64,000 nt of DNA, taken from NCBI GenBank assembly GCA_965224045.1, contig CBDCYD010000015.1:1116001-1180000 (forward strand). Direction: 5' to 3'. Both the position numbers and the translations under genes were made by a program. Below the pieces are notes generated by a model. That model searched no databases, had not been told where the DNA came from, and saw only the letters and a list, made by a program, of their open reading frames with translations. Shown here in pieces: positions 44,294 through 53,691 of this stretch. The stretch comes from Tectiglobus sp965224045. GTDB taxonomy: Bacteria > Pseudomonadota > Alphaproteobacteria > Rhizobiales > Hyphomicrobiaceae. Numbering within the stretch: the stretch's first letter is position 1; each line of letters starts with the position of its first letter.

Positions 44294-45574
44294 TCAGGCT
44301 GCTTCGACGTCAGCCTTTGCCGCTTCAGCAGCTTCGGCAGCTTCAGCCTCGGCGAGTTCCTCGGCGGAGCGACGGCCCTTGGCGCTCTTCGAGAGCACAT
44401 CGGTAATGCGCTGTACGGCGCCGCGCTCGTCGAGTTTTTCGATAGCAGCGAGTTCCCGCGCCATGCGGTCCAACGCCTGTTCGTAGAGCTGACGCTCAGA
44501 ATAGGACTGCTCGGGCTGGCTTTCGGAACGGTAGAGATCGCGAACAACTTCGGCGATCGAAATCAAATCACCGGAGTTGATCTTGGCCTCGTATTCCTGG
44601 GCCCGCCGGCTCCACATCGTGCGCTTGACGCGGGCGCGGCCCTTGAGGGTCGTCATCGCCTTTTCAAGCACGGCCGGTTCGGCAAGCTTTCGCATGCCTA
44701 CGCTTTCGTGTTTGCCGGTCGGCACACGCAACGTCATCTTGTCCTTCTCGAACGTGATGACGAACAACTCGAGTGTCAGACCTGCGATTTCCTGTTCTTC
44801 AATGGCAACGATTTGGCCAACGCCATGGGCTGGATAAACGATGAATTCGTTGGTCTTGAAGCCGTGCCGACCCGTCGGCTTCTTGGCCGGCGGCGAAGGT
44901 GCCTTGGCGGCCGGCGCAGTGACCGGCGTCGACTGCTTCGAAACCGGCTTTGACACCGCGGCTGCAACCGCTTTGAGTGCAGACTTGGCGCGCGCGACCG
45001 GCTTGGCAGCGGCGGCCTTGACCGGGGCAGCCCTGGCCGGCGACTTCGCGGCGGTGTTCTTGGCAGCAGCGGTGGTCTTGGCAGCGGTGGTCTTGGCAGC
45101 GTTCGCGACCGATGGCGTTTTGGCGGAGGGGCGACGTGACGAGGCGGCAGCGGGCTTTGCGACACCGCTGCGCTTGGCCGCTGCCTTGGCGACCGCAGAA
45201 TTCTTCGCTGCCGGCCTGGCCGCGGTCTTGGCTGCCGCAGACTTTGTTGCCGCAGACCTTGTCGCCGTGGACTTTGCAGCCGGCTTTTTCGCCATAGCCT
45301 TGGCCGGCGTCTTCTTGGCGGGCGCGGACTTGGTCGCCTTCGCCGCCTTGGCTGTTTTCACCGCCTTGCGGGTCGAGGATGCAACGCTCGTCGTCTTGCG
45401 GGCCACGGTCTTGGTGACCTTGGTCGATGCAGTTTTGGCTTTTGCGGTCTTGGCAGGGGCCTTCTTTGCGGTTTTGGACGCGGCGGACTTGGATGCCGCT
45501 GCCTTGGTCTTGGTTTTTGCAGCGGTGGGCGCCTTCGCTGCGGCTTTAACAGACACGCTTTTCTTTCGAGCCAT
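44294..45574 (-). CDS. carD: CarD-family regulator with long Lys/Ala-rich histone-H1-like N-terminus
   Basis: A 426-residue protein. Residues 1 to about 240 are almost purely Ala, Lys, Ser, Thr and Pro in AAAK/KKTPAK-like repeats, as in histone H1 or AlgP tails. From about residue 243 a normal CarD/CdnL domain follows: FKTNEFIVYPAHGVGQIVAIEEQEI (RNA-polymerase-interacting Tudor-like part), then the DNA-binding helices RARVKRTMWSRRAQEYEAKINSGD and SEVQ-like YSERQLYEQALDRMA. CarD stabilises the RNA polymerase open complex. Most alphaproteobacterial CarD proteins are about 170-200 residues, so the extension more than doubles the size. An Ala/Glu-rich tail ends the protein. It lies downstream of fdxA on the same strand. 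Confidence 0.9.
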   Translation of the reverse strand: MARKKSVSVKAAAKAPTAAKTKTKAAASKSAASKTAKKAPAKTAKAKTASTKVTKTVARKTTSVASSTRKAVKTAKAAKATKSAPAKKTPAKAMAKKPAAKSTATRSAATKSAAAKTAARPAAKNSAVAKAAAKRSGVAKPAAASSRRPSAKTPSVANAAKTTAAKTTAAAKNTAAKSPARAAPVKAAAAKPVARAKSALKAVAAAVSKPVSKQSTPVTAPAAKAPSPPAKKPTGRHGFKTNEFIVYPAHGVGQIVAIEEQEIAGLTLELFVITFEKDKMTLRVPTGKHESVGMRKLAEPAVLEKAMTTLKGRARVKRTMWSRRAQEYEAKINSGDLISIAEVVRDLYRSESQPEQSYSERQLYEQALDRMARELAAIEKLDERGAVQRITDVLSKSAKGRRSAEELAEAEAAEAAEAAKADVEAA

Positions 45575-46011
45575 GAAAATCGTCTCACTTCCTCATGCTA
45601 CGCGACGCACCGCATCTTCTCATCGAAGTGCGTCGGCCACTTTGCCAGCAAGCGGCCACACTCTGTTTGGCCCAACACCGGACACCGGTGCCGAACCTTA
45701 TTGCCCCCACGGACTAGCCGGCCCTCCCCGCACGATGTCATCCTGCAGGTCGAACCGATGTTATGCATGGCTTGCTGATAGAGCCGCGATGCGAATCGCT
45801 CGCACTCATACCTTCTCAACGTCCCTCGGAGATGTCGGACGTCTTGTTGTTCTTCGTTTGTCCAGCTATGCCAACCAGAGATCCATAGCACAAATCGGGG
45901 AGATTTAGAAGCACTTAGTGAATTGAGCGGCGTTCATGCCGGCGCTAATGCTAAATTTCGCACCCGAATTGCGTCGGGCATTAAGGATAATACTTTGTAA
46001 ATTCAAATAGT
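45575..46011. other. 437-base gap between carD and fdxA
   Basis: No gene is supported here. The right third (about 45900-46011) is distinctly AT-rich and contains a small hairpin that may end the fdxA transcript. The part next to carD presumably contains its promoter, but I could not pick boxes with confidence. Confidence 0.5.
45963..45978 (-). terminator. weak hairpin after fdxA
   Basis: CCCGA-attgcg-TCGGG lies 34 bases beyond the fdxA stop on the minus strand and is followed there by GCGAAATTT. An outer AATGC/GCATT pair (45947-45951 and 45978-45982) could extend it. The short stem and imperfect T run make this tentative. Confidence 0.3.
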
Positions 46012-46350
46012 TCAGTCTCCAGTGCCCGGTTCGGGAGAAAAATGCTCCGCGAACTTACCCTTTATATCCCTGAACGCGTCAGCATCGGTCGGGGCGTCCT
46101 TCTTGGCCGTAATATTCGGCCATTCATCTGCATACTTTCGATTGATCTCCAGCCATTGCTCGATACCAGGATCGGTATCGGGCTGAATGGCCTCGACCGG
46201 GCATTCCGGTTCGCATACCCCGCAATCGATGCACTCGTCAGGATGAATGACGAGCATGTTCGCGCCTTCATAAAAGCAATCGACCGGACAGACCTCGACA
46301 CAATCCGTGAATTTGCACTTGATGCAGTTCTCGTTGACGATGAACGTCAT
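46012..46350 (-). CDS. fdxA: seven-iron ferredoxin FdxA
   Basis: A 112-residue soluble electron carrier. It has two cysteine clusters: C-x7-C-x3-CP (CIKCKFTDCVEVCP) for the [3Fe-4S] site and C-x2-C-x2-C-x3-CP (CIDCGVCEPECP) for [4Fe-4S], then the conserved DPGIEQWLEINRKYA C-terminal half of alphaproteobacterial FdxA. GGAG lies five bases before ATG 46350. It sits between the S4-domain protein and carD, all on the minus strand, an order I recall as common in Rhizobiales. Confidence 0.95.
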   Translation of the reverse strand: MTFIVNENCIKCKFTDCVEVCPVDCFYEGANMLVIHPDECIDCGVCEPECPVEAIQPDTDPGIEQWLEINRKYADEWPNITAKKDAPTDADAFRDIKGKFAEHFSPEPGTGD

Positions 46351-46561
46351 GCGCGCTCCGCAGTCCTCACTGTGATTTGGCCGCATTCGGTTGCAGAGCC
46401 CTTCGTGCGGTCTCCAATCTTCCGATCAGCCTATGGTTTGACGCATAACTACGCGCACGCTCAGCGCGGGTCTAGCCAGCGACCTACAATACGCCCAGGG
46501 GCGCGTTGTCGCAACGTCGCGGGATGCCTCGCGGTTCGGTGCAATCGGCTTCGAACACGCA

Positions 46562-47002
46562 TCAGCTGCGACGCGTTCGGGCCTGCAGGCGGTCGATCGC
46601 GCGCCGATCACGTTTCGTCGGGCGTTCGCCACCGGCCCGCACTGAGGCTGCTTCCCCAGGCGTTCGCCCGGCTTGCGTCCCGGCAACCGGGCCTGCGGCG
46701 GTACGCTGCTGTGTAAGCTCCTCAAACAGCGTTGCTGCTTCGATTGCCGGTCCGCGTCGGGTGCCGGCTGCGACAACGCGCAACACGCGCACCTTACCGT
46801 GGACTGCAATCGTGACGACGTCGTCAGGCCTAACGGTTTGGCCGGGCTTTTGCGTGCGTGCGCGATTGACGCGCACCTTACCGGACTGGACGAGCGTTGT
46901 CGCCAAAGTCCGCGTTTTGGTCACCCGACAGTACCACAGCCACTTGTCGAGTCGCTGGGTGCCTTCGGGATTGTCCGTCTTTGCTGCTTGACGCGTTGGC
47001 AT
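46562..47002 (-). CDS. S4-domain RNA-binding protein (HslR-like)
   Basis: A 146-residue protein with an S4 domain at residues 15-80: QRLDKWLWYCRVTKTRTLAT, SGKVRVNRARTQKPGQTV and DVVTIAVHGKVRVLRV. It resembles Hsp15/HslR, which binds stalled 50S subunits carrying nascent chain tRNA. The C-terminal 55 residues are basic and low in complexity (ERPTKRDRRAIDRLQARTRR). Located 64 bases downstream of the Suv3-like helicase gene, it is probably cotranscribed. Confidence 0.9.
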   Translation of the reverse strand: MPTRQAAKTDNPEGTQRLDKWLWYCRVTKTRTLATTLVQSGKVRVNRARTQKPGQTVRPDDVVTIAVHGKVRVLRVVAAGTRRGPAIEAATLFEELTQQRTAAGPVAGTQAGRTPGEAASVRAGGERPTKRDRRAIDRLQARTRRS

Positions 47003-47066
47003 GCGACCTCATGACATTCGCGGGCAGCGACTGCGCGACAGGTCGTCGCCGGCGCCGCACGTCCTG

Positions 47067-50000
47067 CTACGTGGTGCCTTCGTTCTTGTTTTCGTCCATC
47101 GCCTGGCGAAGAGCGCCGAGCGCGGCAAAAGGCGAATCGGGATCGGCACCAGTGTGAGATTTTTTCGGCGAAGACGTATGCACAGCCGGCTTGCCGCGGT
47201 CGCCACGGCGGTGGTCCTTGCCGTGCCGACGTCCGCCATCGCCGCGTTTGCCCCTGCCGCCAGAAGGCGGCTTTCGCCCGCCGCCCCGGCTCTCGCCGGA
47301 ACGCCCGGGCCGCGCATCTCCACGCGCTTCGCCGGTGGCGTTATTCTGATCGGCCTGACCGGCACCAGCATTGGCGGTCGCCTGCGGTGCGGCGGCCTCG
47401 GTCTTGCGTGCGCCGGGACGACCGCGACGCTGTCGATCGCCGCCACGTCGGCCGCGGCGCGGACCATCATGACGACGCTTTGGGCGCCAGACTTCGATGA
47501 AGTTCTCGTCGTCTTCGGTTTGCTGCTGGCCGGCATCCGCCGCTGCCTGCGGTGTCTCGACAGATGCCCGTTCTTTTGACGTCGCCTCCGGGTCATCGCC
47601 TGTCACCGCTGCCTCGCCAGGTTCGGTTCCTGAACTGGCATCACCCTCGGCTGCATCCGCGTCGGTCGATCCGGACGGCGCAGCGAGCGGCTGCGATACG
47701 GCATCATCAGAAGACGTTGGCTGCGGCGCGGCGCTTTGCGAGACGGGATCGCCCGGCGCCGACAGCTGCAGCGCCGCATCCTGCTCGACGGTGGCTGCAG
47801 GCTGCTCTGACGCACCGGTGTCCGCGGTCGCGCCATCGTCCGTTTGCGAACTGGCGGCTGCGGACTGGCCGGCGTTGGCTGCGGCCTGCGGTGCGGGCGA
47901 TGGCGCGGCTTGCGCGGCAGGAACACCGCCAGCGGCAACTTCGGCCACGGCATCGCTTTGCGAGGTCGTTGCGGCTTCCTCGATAGGCCTTTCCACCTGC
48001 CGCTTTTCACTGCGAAAGCCCAGAGCACGCAGCACATCGCCGAGTTCGCCGGCCGAGCAACCAAGGATCGACATCATTTCGGGTGTAACCGTGAACGCAC
48101 CATAACCGGTTGCGCCCTTCGGTGCTTCCGGCTGCGCTTCGGTCGGCTTCCAGCTCAGCAATGGCCGGATCTGGTCCGCCAGCCGCTCGAGAATGTCGAT
48201 ACGGACAGCGCGCGGTCCGCAGACATGAAACCCGCATACCTGGTAAAAGGCATCGGGAACAGCAGGGTCGACCGGTACCGACGTCAAACCTGCGCGCGGC
48301 GGTTCGGGCAGCTTTTCCGGATCGAGGCCGTTATCGGGCCCGTACTTCAGGCACCACAGTGTCATGAGAAGCTCTGCAGCTGCCGGTTTCAAGAGGATCG
48401 GGAAGAATAGGTTGAAAGCGCCAAAGCGCAGGCCGTACTTGCGCAGCTGCCCCCGCGCCGTCTGATCGAGTGACCTGATTTCTTCCGCCGCAGCCTCGCG
48501 GCGCAGCACGCCGAGCGTTTCGGAAAGCCGGAAGGCAATTCCCTTGGCCAGTCCAGCGACGTCATCGGCCTGGGAAATCTCGACGAGCGGTTTCAGCCGC
48601 TCGCCGATCGTAGTCGCAACCCAAGTCTTGATGCGATCGTACACCTTGTCGCGATCGGGGCCATGAAGATGCTCGTCGGCGAGAAGCGTGACCTGTGGTT
48701 TGAGCGGATCCTCACCCGGTGTGAGCTTTGCTATCTCCTCGTCGCGCCACAAGACCGTGGCCTGCTGCGTCAACTTGAAGGCGTCATCCTTGGCGGCGCT
48801 GACGCGACGTGCGCGCATCGACAATTCGCGCGAAAGCACTTGCGCGGCTGCGTGGCGGGTCGCCTTGCCGTGGATGGTGTCGCTGTGGGTATCCGGAATG
48901 AAGCGGAAACCTGCCAGCCGGCCGACAAAGTGATCCTCGACCTTGATCTCTCCGTCTTCACTGATATCGGCGTTAAGGGTGTCTTTGGCCTTTAGGCCCT
49001 TCATGAGGGCACTGGTACGCTTGTCGACAAAACGTTGGGTCAGACGCTCGTGCAGGGCATCGGAGAGATTGTCCTCGATTTCGCGGGCCCGGCCCTGCCA
49101 ATGTTCCGGATCCCGCAACCAATCGGGCCGATTGGCGACAAACGTCCAGGTACGAATGTGCGCGAGGCGGTTGGAAAGGGTATCGATATCTCCGTCGACA
49201 CGGTCTGAAAACTCGACCTGTTTGGCAAACCAATCATCATCGATGCGTCCGCCGGGGCTCATCAGGAAGGCGTAAACCGTTCCAACCAGTTCGGCGTGGT
49301 TCTGGCTCGAAATCTTGCGGTAATCCGGGATCTGGCACACGTCCCACAGCTTTGCCACCGCATCACGGCCGACGGCCTTGTCCAGCACCTCGCGATCACC
49401 GGTCAGGTTTTCCAGAGCCTCGACGTCGTCGGCCATCCGTGCTCGTGTGAGACGCGGATTGTCCGGCAAGGCACGCAGGCTGTCGCGTAGCGCGTTGAGA
49501 GACGAAAAATCCAGGTTTCCATTACGCCACTGCAGGGTCTTTACCGGGTCGAAGCTGTGCGATTCCAGTCGATCGATCGTTTCGGGATCGAACGGCCTTA
49601 CCTCACCCGTCACGCCGAATGTGCCATCACTGAGGTGACGTCCGGCGCGGCCCGCAATCTGGCTGATCTCAGACGGTGTCAGGTCACGGTGATTGTAGCC
49701 GTCGAATTTCCGGACCGCAGAAAACGCCACGTGGTCGACGTCGAGGTTGAGGCCCATACCGACGGCGTCGGTCGCAACCAGGAAATCGACGTCACCTGAT
49801 TGGTATAGTGCGACCTGGGCATTGCGTGTGCGCGGCGACAGCGCCCCGAGCACGACCGCAGCGCCGCCCCGCTGGCGCCGGATCAGTTCGGCAATGCCGT
49901 AAACGTCACTCGCCGAGAAGGCAACGACTGCGGAGCGCGCCGGCAGGCGGGTAATCTTCTTCTGGCCGGCATAGGTCAGCTTTGAAAGCCGCGGACGCGA

Positions 50001-50444
50001 AATGAAATTGGCCCCGGGGATGAGATCGGAGATGGCTTCGCGCATCGTGCCGGCGCCGAGAACGAGCGTTTCGGCATCACCGCGCGCGTTGAGCAGGCGG
50101 TCGGTAAAGACATGACCGCGTTCCGGATCGGCGGCCAGCTGGATCTCGTCGATCGCCATGAATTGCACCGGTACGTCCTGAGGCATGGCCTCGACGGTGC
50201 ACACCCAGTAACGCGGGCTTTCCGGCTTGATTTTTTCTTCGCCGGTTACGAGAGCAACGTCGCCGGCGCCGACGCGGGCGGCAATCTTGTCGTAGACCTC
50301 GCGCGCGAGAAGACGCAGCGGCAACCCGATAACGCCGGTTTCGTGATCGAGCATGCGCTCGATCGCAAGGTGTGTCTTGCCCGTATTGGTCGGCCCGAGA
50401 ACGGCCGTTACGTTGCGGATACGGGTCGATGGAGCACTACCCAT
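47067..50444 (-). CDS. Suv3-like superfamily 2 RNA helicase with long disordered tail
   Basis: A 1125-residue protein. The helicase core begins with LGPTNTGKTHLAIERML (Walker A, residues 16-24), followed by DEIQLAADPERGHVFT (motif II as DEIQ), TDAVGMGLNLDVDHVAFSAV (motif V) and QIAGRAGRHL (motif VI), as in mitochondrial Suv3. A Suv3 C-terminal-like helical domain follows, then a segment with FNLFFPILLKPAAAELLMTLWCLKYG. From about residue 815 the sequence is Ala/Pro/Gln/Asp-rich, and the last 130 residues are RGG/KR-rich and very basic (PRRGRRGGDRQRRGRPG), likely RNA-binding. Role: RNA unwinding, perhaps with a degradosome nuclease (inference). Confidence 0.9.
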   Translation of the reverse strand: MGSAPSTRIRNVTAVLGPTNTGKTHLAIERMLDHETGVIGLPLRLLAREVYDKIAARVGAGDVALVTGEEKIKPESPRYWVCTVEAMPQDVPVQFMAIDEIQLAADPERGHVFTDRLLNARGDAETLVLGAGTMREAISDLIPGANFISRPRLSKLTYAGQKKITRLPARSAVVAFSASDVYGIAELIRRQRGGAAVVLGALSPRTRNAQVALYQSGDVDFLVATDAVGMGLNLDVDHVAFSAVRKFDGYNHRDLTPSEISQIAGRAGRHLSDGTFGVTGEVRPFDPETIDRLESHSFDPVKTLQWRNGNLDFSSLNALRDSLRALPDNPRLTRARMADDVEALENLTGDREVLDKAVGRDAVAKLWDVCQIPDYRKISSQNHAELVGTVYAFLMSPGGRIDDDWFAKQVEFSDRVDGDIDTLSNRLAHIRTWTFVANRPDWLRDPEHWQGRAREIEDNLSDALHERLTQRFVDKRTSALMKGLKAKDTLNADISEDGEIKVEDHFVGRLAGFRFIPDTHSDTIHGKATRHAAAQVLSRELSMRARRVSAAKDDAFKLTQQATVLWRDEEIAKLTPGEDPLKPQVTLLADEHLHGPDRDKVYDRIKTWVATTIGERLKPLVEISQADDVAGLAKGIAFRLSETLGVLRREAAAEEIRSLDQTARGQLRKYGLRFGAFNLFFPILLKPAAAELLMTLWCLKYGPDNGLDPEKLPEPPRAGLTSVPVDPAVPDAFYQVCGFHVCGPRAVRIDILERLADQIRPLLSWKPTEAQPEAPKGATGYGAFTVTPEMMSILGCSAGELGDVLRALGFRSEKRQVERPIEEAATTSQSDAVAEVAAGGVPAAQAAPSPAPQAAANAGQSAAASSQTDDGATADTGASEQPAATVEQDAALQLSAPGDPVSQSAAPQPTSSDDAVSQPLAAPSGSTDADAAEGDASSGTEPGEAAVTGDDPEATSKERASVETPQAAADAGQQQTEDDENFIEVWRPKRRHDGPRRGRRGGDRQRRGRPGARKTEAAAPQATANAGAGQADQNNATGEARGDARPGRSGESRGGGRKPPSGGRGKRGDGGRRHGKDHRRGDRGKPAVHTSSPKKSHTGADPDSPFAALGALRQAMDENKNEGTT

Positions 50445-50838
50445 TGATCCTACTCTCTCTCATGCAATATGTCCGACGGTGCACCGTTCACCGCCATGGC
50501 CTCATGTGCGCCAGGCGTCGTGATCGCGGCCGTCCTGGGCCTGAGGAAACGGCCTCGTGGCCTACTATCGTTCATCCCAAGATACGTCTCTCCAGGGTCG
50601 GCGCCTCAGAGCGGCTCAACACATGGCCCGTTGTACGATCTTGATGGCATTGCAGACCCTGTAGCCAAGATCAAGCCTTGCCTGCCGGTTTGGCTACCAT
50701 GCCCACTGATGACGGAAACATTGTGGGTCCGGCGCCGGTCGTCCCTCCACAGCAATCATCCGGCAAGCCCAGCGCGAAAGACTACGGCTGCGTCGCAGTT
50801 CCAGAAACAATCTCATGGTCGAGTTCGGATGCGACCAG
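50445..50838. other. 394-base gap upstream of the Suv3-like helicase
   Basis: No gene, RNA or repeat is apparent. Reading frames here are short and without family resemblance. The stretch next to 50445 must include the helicase ribosome-binding site and probably its promoter. Confidence 0.5.
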
Positions 50839-51675
50839 TCAGTGAATGAGCGCAATCCGCTGGCGGCGTGCCGTCACGATGTTGACACGGCGTGAGGACA
50901 ATACCGCTTCGCCGGCGATCGTCGGTACGCGGACCTCATAAGGGATATAAAGATTGGCCGATGGTACGGCACGCAGCACAACCCGCATGCCCGGGTTCGA
51001 CGCCATGTAGCGCGTCTGGCTGTTCTTCTTGTAACCGCCGAGGGGCACGTAGCGAACCTTGCACACGTAGGCAAGGCCCGGCTGGCCGCTCGGCCTTGCC
51101 TCGCGGATCTTTTGCCGGCCGGCGGGGCTCAAGACGAGATCGAAGCGCTGTTTGCCATCGAAGATCGGGATACGTCGGCGGCAGGGATGCCTACCGGCCG
51201 ACGACCGCGTCAAAGCCATGACTGCCGAGATCGGGTCGTAGACATTGCGCAGGTGGTCACTCCGCAAGGGGACATGCTGGGCCGAGTAGGGTTTGTAGGG
51301 TGATACGTCGTTCTTGATGATATGGCCCTTGAGAAAGGCCATACGCACCGAACCGCGTTTGGAATTGATCTGGAAATCAAAATCGTACGACTTCGGATTG
51401 GGTTTGCCGGCACGCGCGATGCCGCTGCTGCGGGTCGAACCGCGCCATTTGAAGGCTCCGAATACGGCTGAAACCTTGGCGTCACCGGCAAGTGAATAGC
51501 GCCGCTTGCCGACTTTCGAGCGGAAGTTGAACGACCCCACGGTGAAGCCGGCAAACGAGATGTCGTACAGGGCGACAACCTGGCTCGGCCAATCGGCCGC
51601 AACCGCGGGTGCAGCACCCGAACCTGCCGCGGCAATGCAAACGGCAGCCAGAGCAAAACTTGAACGCTTGATCAT
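50839..51675 (-). CDS. DUF3108 periplasmic protein
   Basis: A 278-residue protein of the DUF3108 family, lipocalin-like proteins of unknown role that occur near cell-envelope genes. The signal peptide (residues 1-26) reads MIKRSSFALAAVCIAAAGSG; body strands include YDISFAGFTVGSFNFRSKVG, VFGAFKWRGSTRSSG, CRRRIPIFDGKQRFDLVL and YVCKVRYVPLGGYKK. An ATG four codons earlier (51687) is also possible. It is divergent from rpmB with a 351-base intergenic region. Confidence 0.85.
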   Translation of the reverse strand: MIKRSSFALAAVCIAAAGSGAAPAVAADWPSQVVALYDISFAGFTVGSFNFRSKVGKRRYSLAGDAKVSAVFGAFKWRGSTRSSGIARAGKPNPKSYDFDFQINSKRGSVRMAFLKGHIIKNDVSPYKPYSAQHVPLRSDHLRNVYDPISAVMALTRSSAGRHPCRRRIPIFDGKQRFDLVLSPAGRQKIREARPSGQPGLAYVCKVRYVPLGGYKKNSQTRYMASNPGMRVVLRAVPSANLYIPYEVRVPTIAGEAVLSSRRVNIVTARRQRIALIH

Positions 51676-51840
51676 CTCGTCTACCACCCCCTGGTACCGA
51701 ACCGATATTTTATCTGCAGCGCTTGTGGCGCTTTTTGGTCAGCGATATGGCAACACACGTGCATCGCGGGGCGCGACTATACTGATCCGTGGATCGGGGC
51801 GAAGTGGCGGTCGGGTTCTGACCACAGCATTCTGATGCGC

Positions 51841-51870
51841 TTGACGGCATCTCGCGTGCAGAGCTATAAG
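51841..51870 (+). promoter_or_regulatory. candidate sigma-70 promoter for rpmB
   Basis: TTGACG (51841-51846) and TATAAG (51865-51870) are separated by 18 bases, a close match to the consensus and the best in the 351-base region 51676-52026. It implies a leader of about 150 bases before rpmB, reasonable for a ribosomal protein gene. The rest of the gap shows no gene; an AGCGC/GCGCT hairpin followed by five T lies near 51718-51736. Confidence 0.5.
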
Positions 51871-52026
51871 CCTGTGTCTGGCCTGCCGCACCCAGCGGCG
51901 GGCCGCAGTTTTTTCCAGCCAGCCGACGCCGACTTGCGCCGCAGCGGGCCGCGAGAGGGCGGCGTGTTAGTCAATTTGGGCCTCGCGCGCGGCATGCTAC
52001 CGCCGGGCGCGCCAGGAGTGGAATCG

Positions 52027-52356
52027 ATGACGAGGAAATGCGAGCTCACGGGCAAGCTGCCCATGTCGGGCCAGTTGCGCAGCCACGCTGAAAACAAGAC
52101 CAAGCGCGTCTTCAAGCCCAACCTGGTCGACGTGACACTGATGAGCGACATACTCAAGCGCAAGGTGCGCTTGCGGATCTCGGCCCATGCGCTACGCAGC
52201 GTTGAGCATCGTGGCGGTCTCGATGCCTTCCTGACAAAGGCGCGTGCCGAGGATCTCTCCCCGGCCTGCCAGAAGCTGAAGCGCGACATCGCCAAGGCCC
52301 GCAAAGCTCTGCAGGCCGCCAATGGCGAGCCTGCGGGCGAAGCAGCCGAGGCATAA
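52027..52356 (+). CDS. rpmB: 50S ribosomal protein L28
   Basis: A 109-residue L28 with the typical opening MTRKCELTGK, SHAENKTKRVFKPNL and LRISAHALRSVEHRGGLDAFL, plus an alphaproteobacterial C-terminal extension (KRDIAKARKALQA) ending in Ala/Glu. CAGGAG lies nine bases before ATG 52027, which rules out the longer frame open to 51835. It lies alone on the plus strand between two minus-strand genes. Confidence 0.96.
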   Translation: MTRKCELTGKLPMSGQLRSHAENKTKRVFKPNLVDVTLMSDILKRKVRLRISAHALRSVEHRGGLDAFLTKARAEDLSPACQKLKRDIAKARKALQAANGEPAGEAAEA

Positions 52357-52555
52357 ACCACCCCGCTTTGCGACATTGCAACTCGACCATTTCCGCCTTA
52401 AAGCGCACCGCAACAATGCGCCTCGCTTTGGGTTTGATTGCCTCACGCCGCTATTCGCGCTGCGCGCGGCGGCTCCGGCGGGGCGGCCATTCGGCCGGGT
52501 CGCGTTGCTCCCTTATGAGTCAATCCGTTTTGCTGCGACATGCCTTAACGCCGGG

Positions 52556-53662
52556 TTACCGCGTGGTGGCCTGGCGTTGCGCCGGTTTGGTCTCATTGTC
52601 CGGCAACTCGAACTGCAGCAGCACCGTGCGCTGCAGGAAGCTGTTGAAGTTGTTATCGGAGATGACGGTCAGGATCGTGCGCCCACGCTTGTCGGTGTGC
52701 ACCGCGAGCCCCTCCATGTTGTCGATCTCGTAGCGCATGTCAGCACGCAGCAGCGTGCGTCCCGACAAAACGGCGCCGGGTCTGATCTTGGCGGCCGCAA
52801 TTTCACGAATGCGCATTCTGACGCCTTCGCTCCAGCGAAAGCGGCGCTCCAGGACGAGCAGGCGGCCGTCCGACAGTCCAACCGCGTCAGTGACGTCAAA
52901 GCCGTCCGGGGCAGTCAGCGCAACCGGGCGGGGGCGGCCCTTGCCGCGTGCCCAGATCCAGCCACGATGATGCCGGTTGGCGTCGAGCGCACGTTCGGCG
53001 AAGGCGATGATGTCGGGCGCCTTTCGGGCGCGCCCGACCAGCGCCACGGCTTCAAGGCCCTTGTTCGACGGCAGACGGGCGCCGGGGCGCAGGTAATGCG
53101 ACGGACCGGCGATGACACCGTTGCGGATCGGGAAAAATCCGATGCGCTGGTTAATCTCGAACGATATCGCTGCGAGGCCGGCCAACGGGCTGCCTCGCAC
53201 CAAACGCACACCTTCAGCATCGCGGTCTCGCCGGCGGCGCAGATCGCGATTGCCAAGCGCCTTGAGCGGGCCAATTCGCGCACCCTCGACAGAGACAGGG
53301 CGGCCGTTGCGATAGCCAAGGCTTGCCGACAGCCACGTGCCTGCATCTGATACGGCGAGCAGGTGGCGACCGTCGCGACTGATCGCGAGGCCGGAATAGC
53401 CACCGAAGGCGGCGTCCGAAGACGTCAGCACCAGGCCGCCACGCCATTTGAGCTTGCCGACCATTGCAACAGCCCGGCCATCCTTGCGGAAGTGCACAAT
53501 CGGGCGGCTGACAACGCGCACGGCATGCGGCTTGGCACCGGCGCTGTCGGGTTTCGAGACCTTGGCAATCGACTGATCGAGGGCTGCAACCGTCGCCATG
53601 ACGGCCAGGGCAGCGGCAACAAACTGGTGTGCGACCACGTCGGGTTTACTCCGTGTGAGCAA
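52556..53662 (-). CDS. esterase-like activity of phytase family protein
   Basis: A 368-residue exported protein. The signal-type segment (VAAALAVMATVAALDQSIA) is followed by a beta-propeller-like body: LTSSDAAFGGYSGLAISRDGRHLLAVSDAGTW, RDAEGVRLVRG, GLEAVALVGR, RLLVLERRFRW and DNMEGLAVHTDKRGRTILTVISDNN. These match the phytase-like esterase domain found next to cobT in Rhizobiales; the natural substrate is unknown. It converges on rpmB and is downstream of nothing on its strand but cobT, 29 bases away. Confidence 0.82.
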   Translation of the reverse strand: MLTRSKPDVVAHQFVAAALAVMATVAALDQSIAKVSKPDSAGAKPHAVRVVSRPIVHFRKDGRAVAMVGKLKWRGGLVLTSSDAAFGGYSGLAISRDGRHLLAVSDAGTWLSASLGYRNGRPVSVEGARIGPLKALGNRDLRRRRDRDAEGVRLVRGSPLAGLAAISFEINQRIGFFPIRNGVIAGPSHYLRPGARLPSNKGLEAVALVGRARKAPDIIAFAERALDANRHHRGWIWARGKGRPRPVALTAPDGFDVTDAVGLSDGRLLVLERRFRWSEGVRMRIREIAAAKIRPGAVLSGRTLLRADMRYEIDNMEGLAVHTDKRGRTILTVISDNNFNSFLQRTVLLQFELPDNETKPAQRQATTR

Positions 53663-53691
53663 GCATTGTGCGCGAGCACATGCAGTCGACG

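Noticed and set aside
44841..45908. A 355-codon plus-strand frame opposite the CarD gene
   Set aside because: Its Ala/Val/Phe-rich repeats are the complement of the Lys/Ala-rich tail of CarD; no ribosome-binding site or family resemblance.
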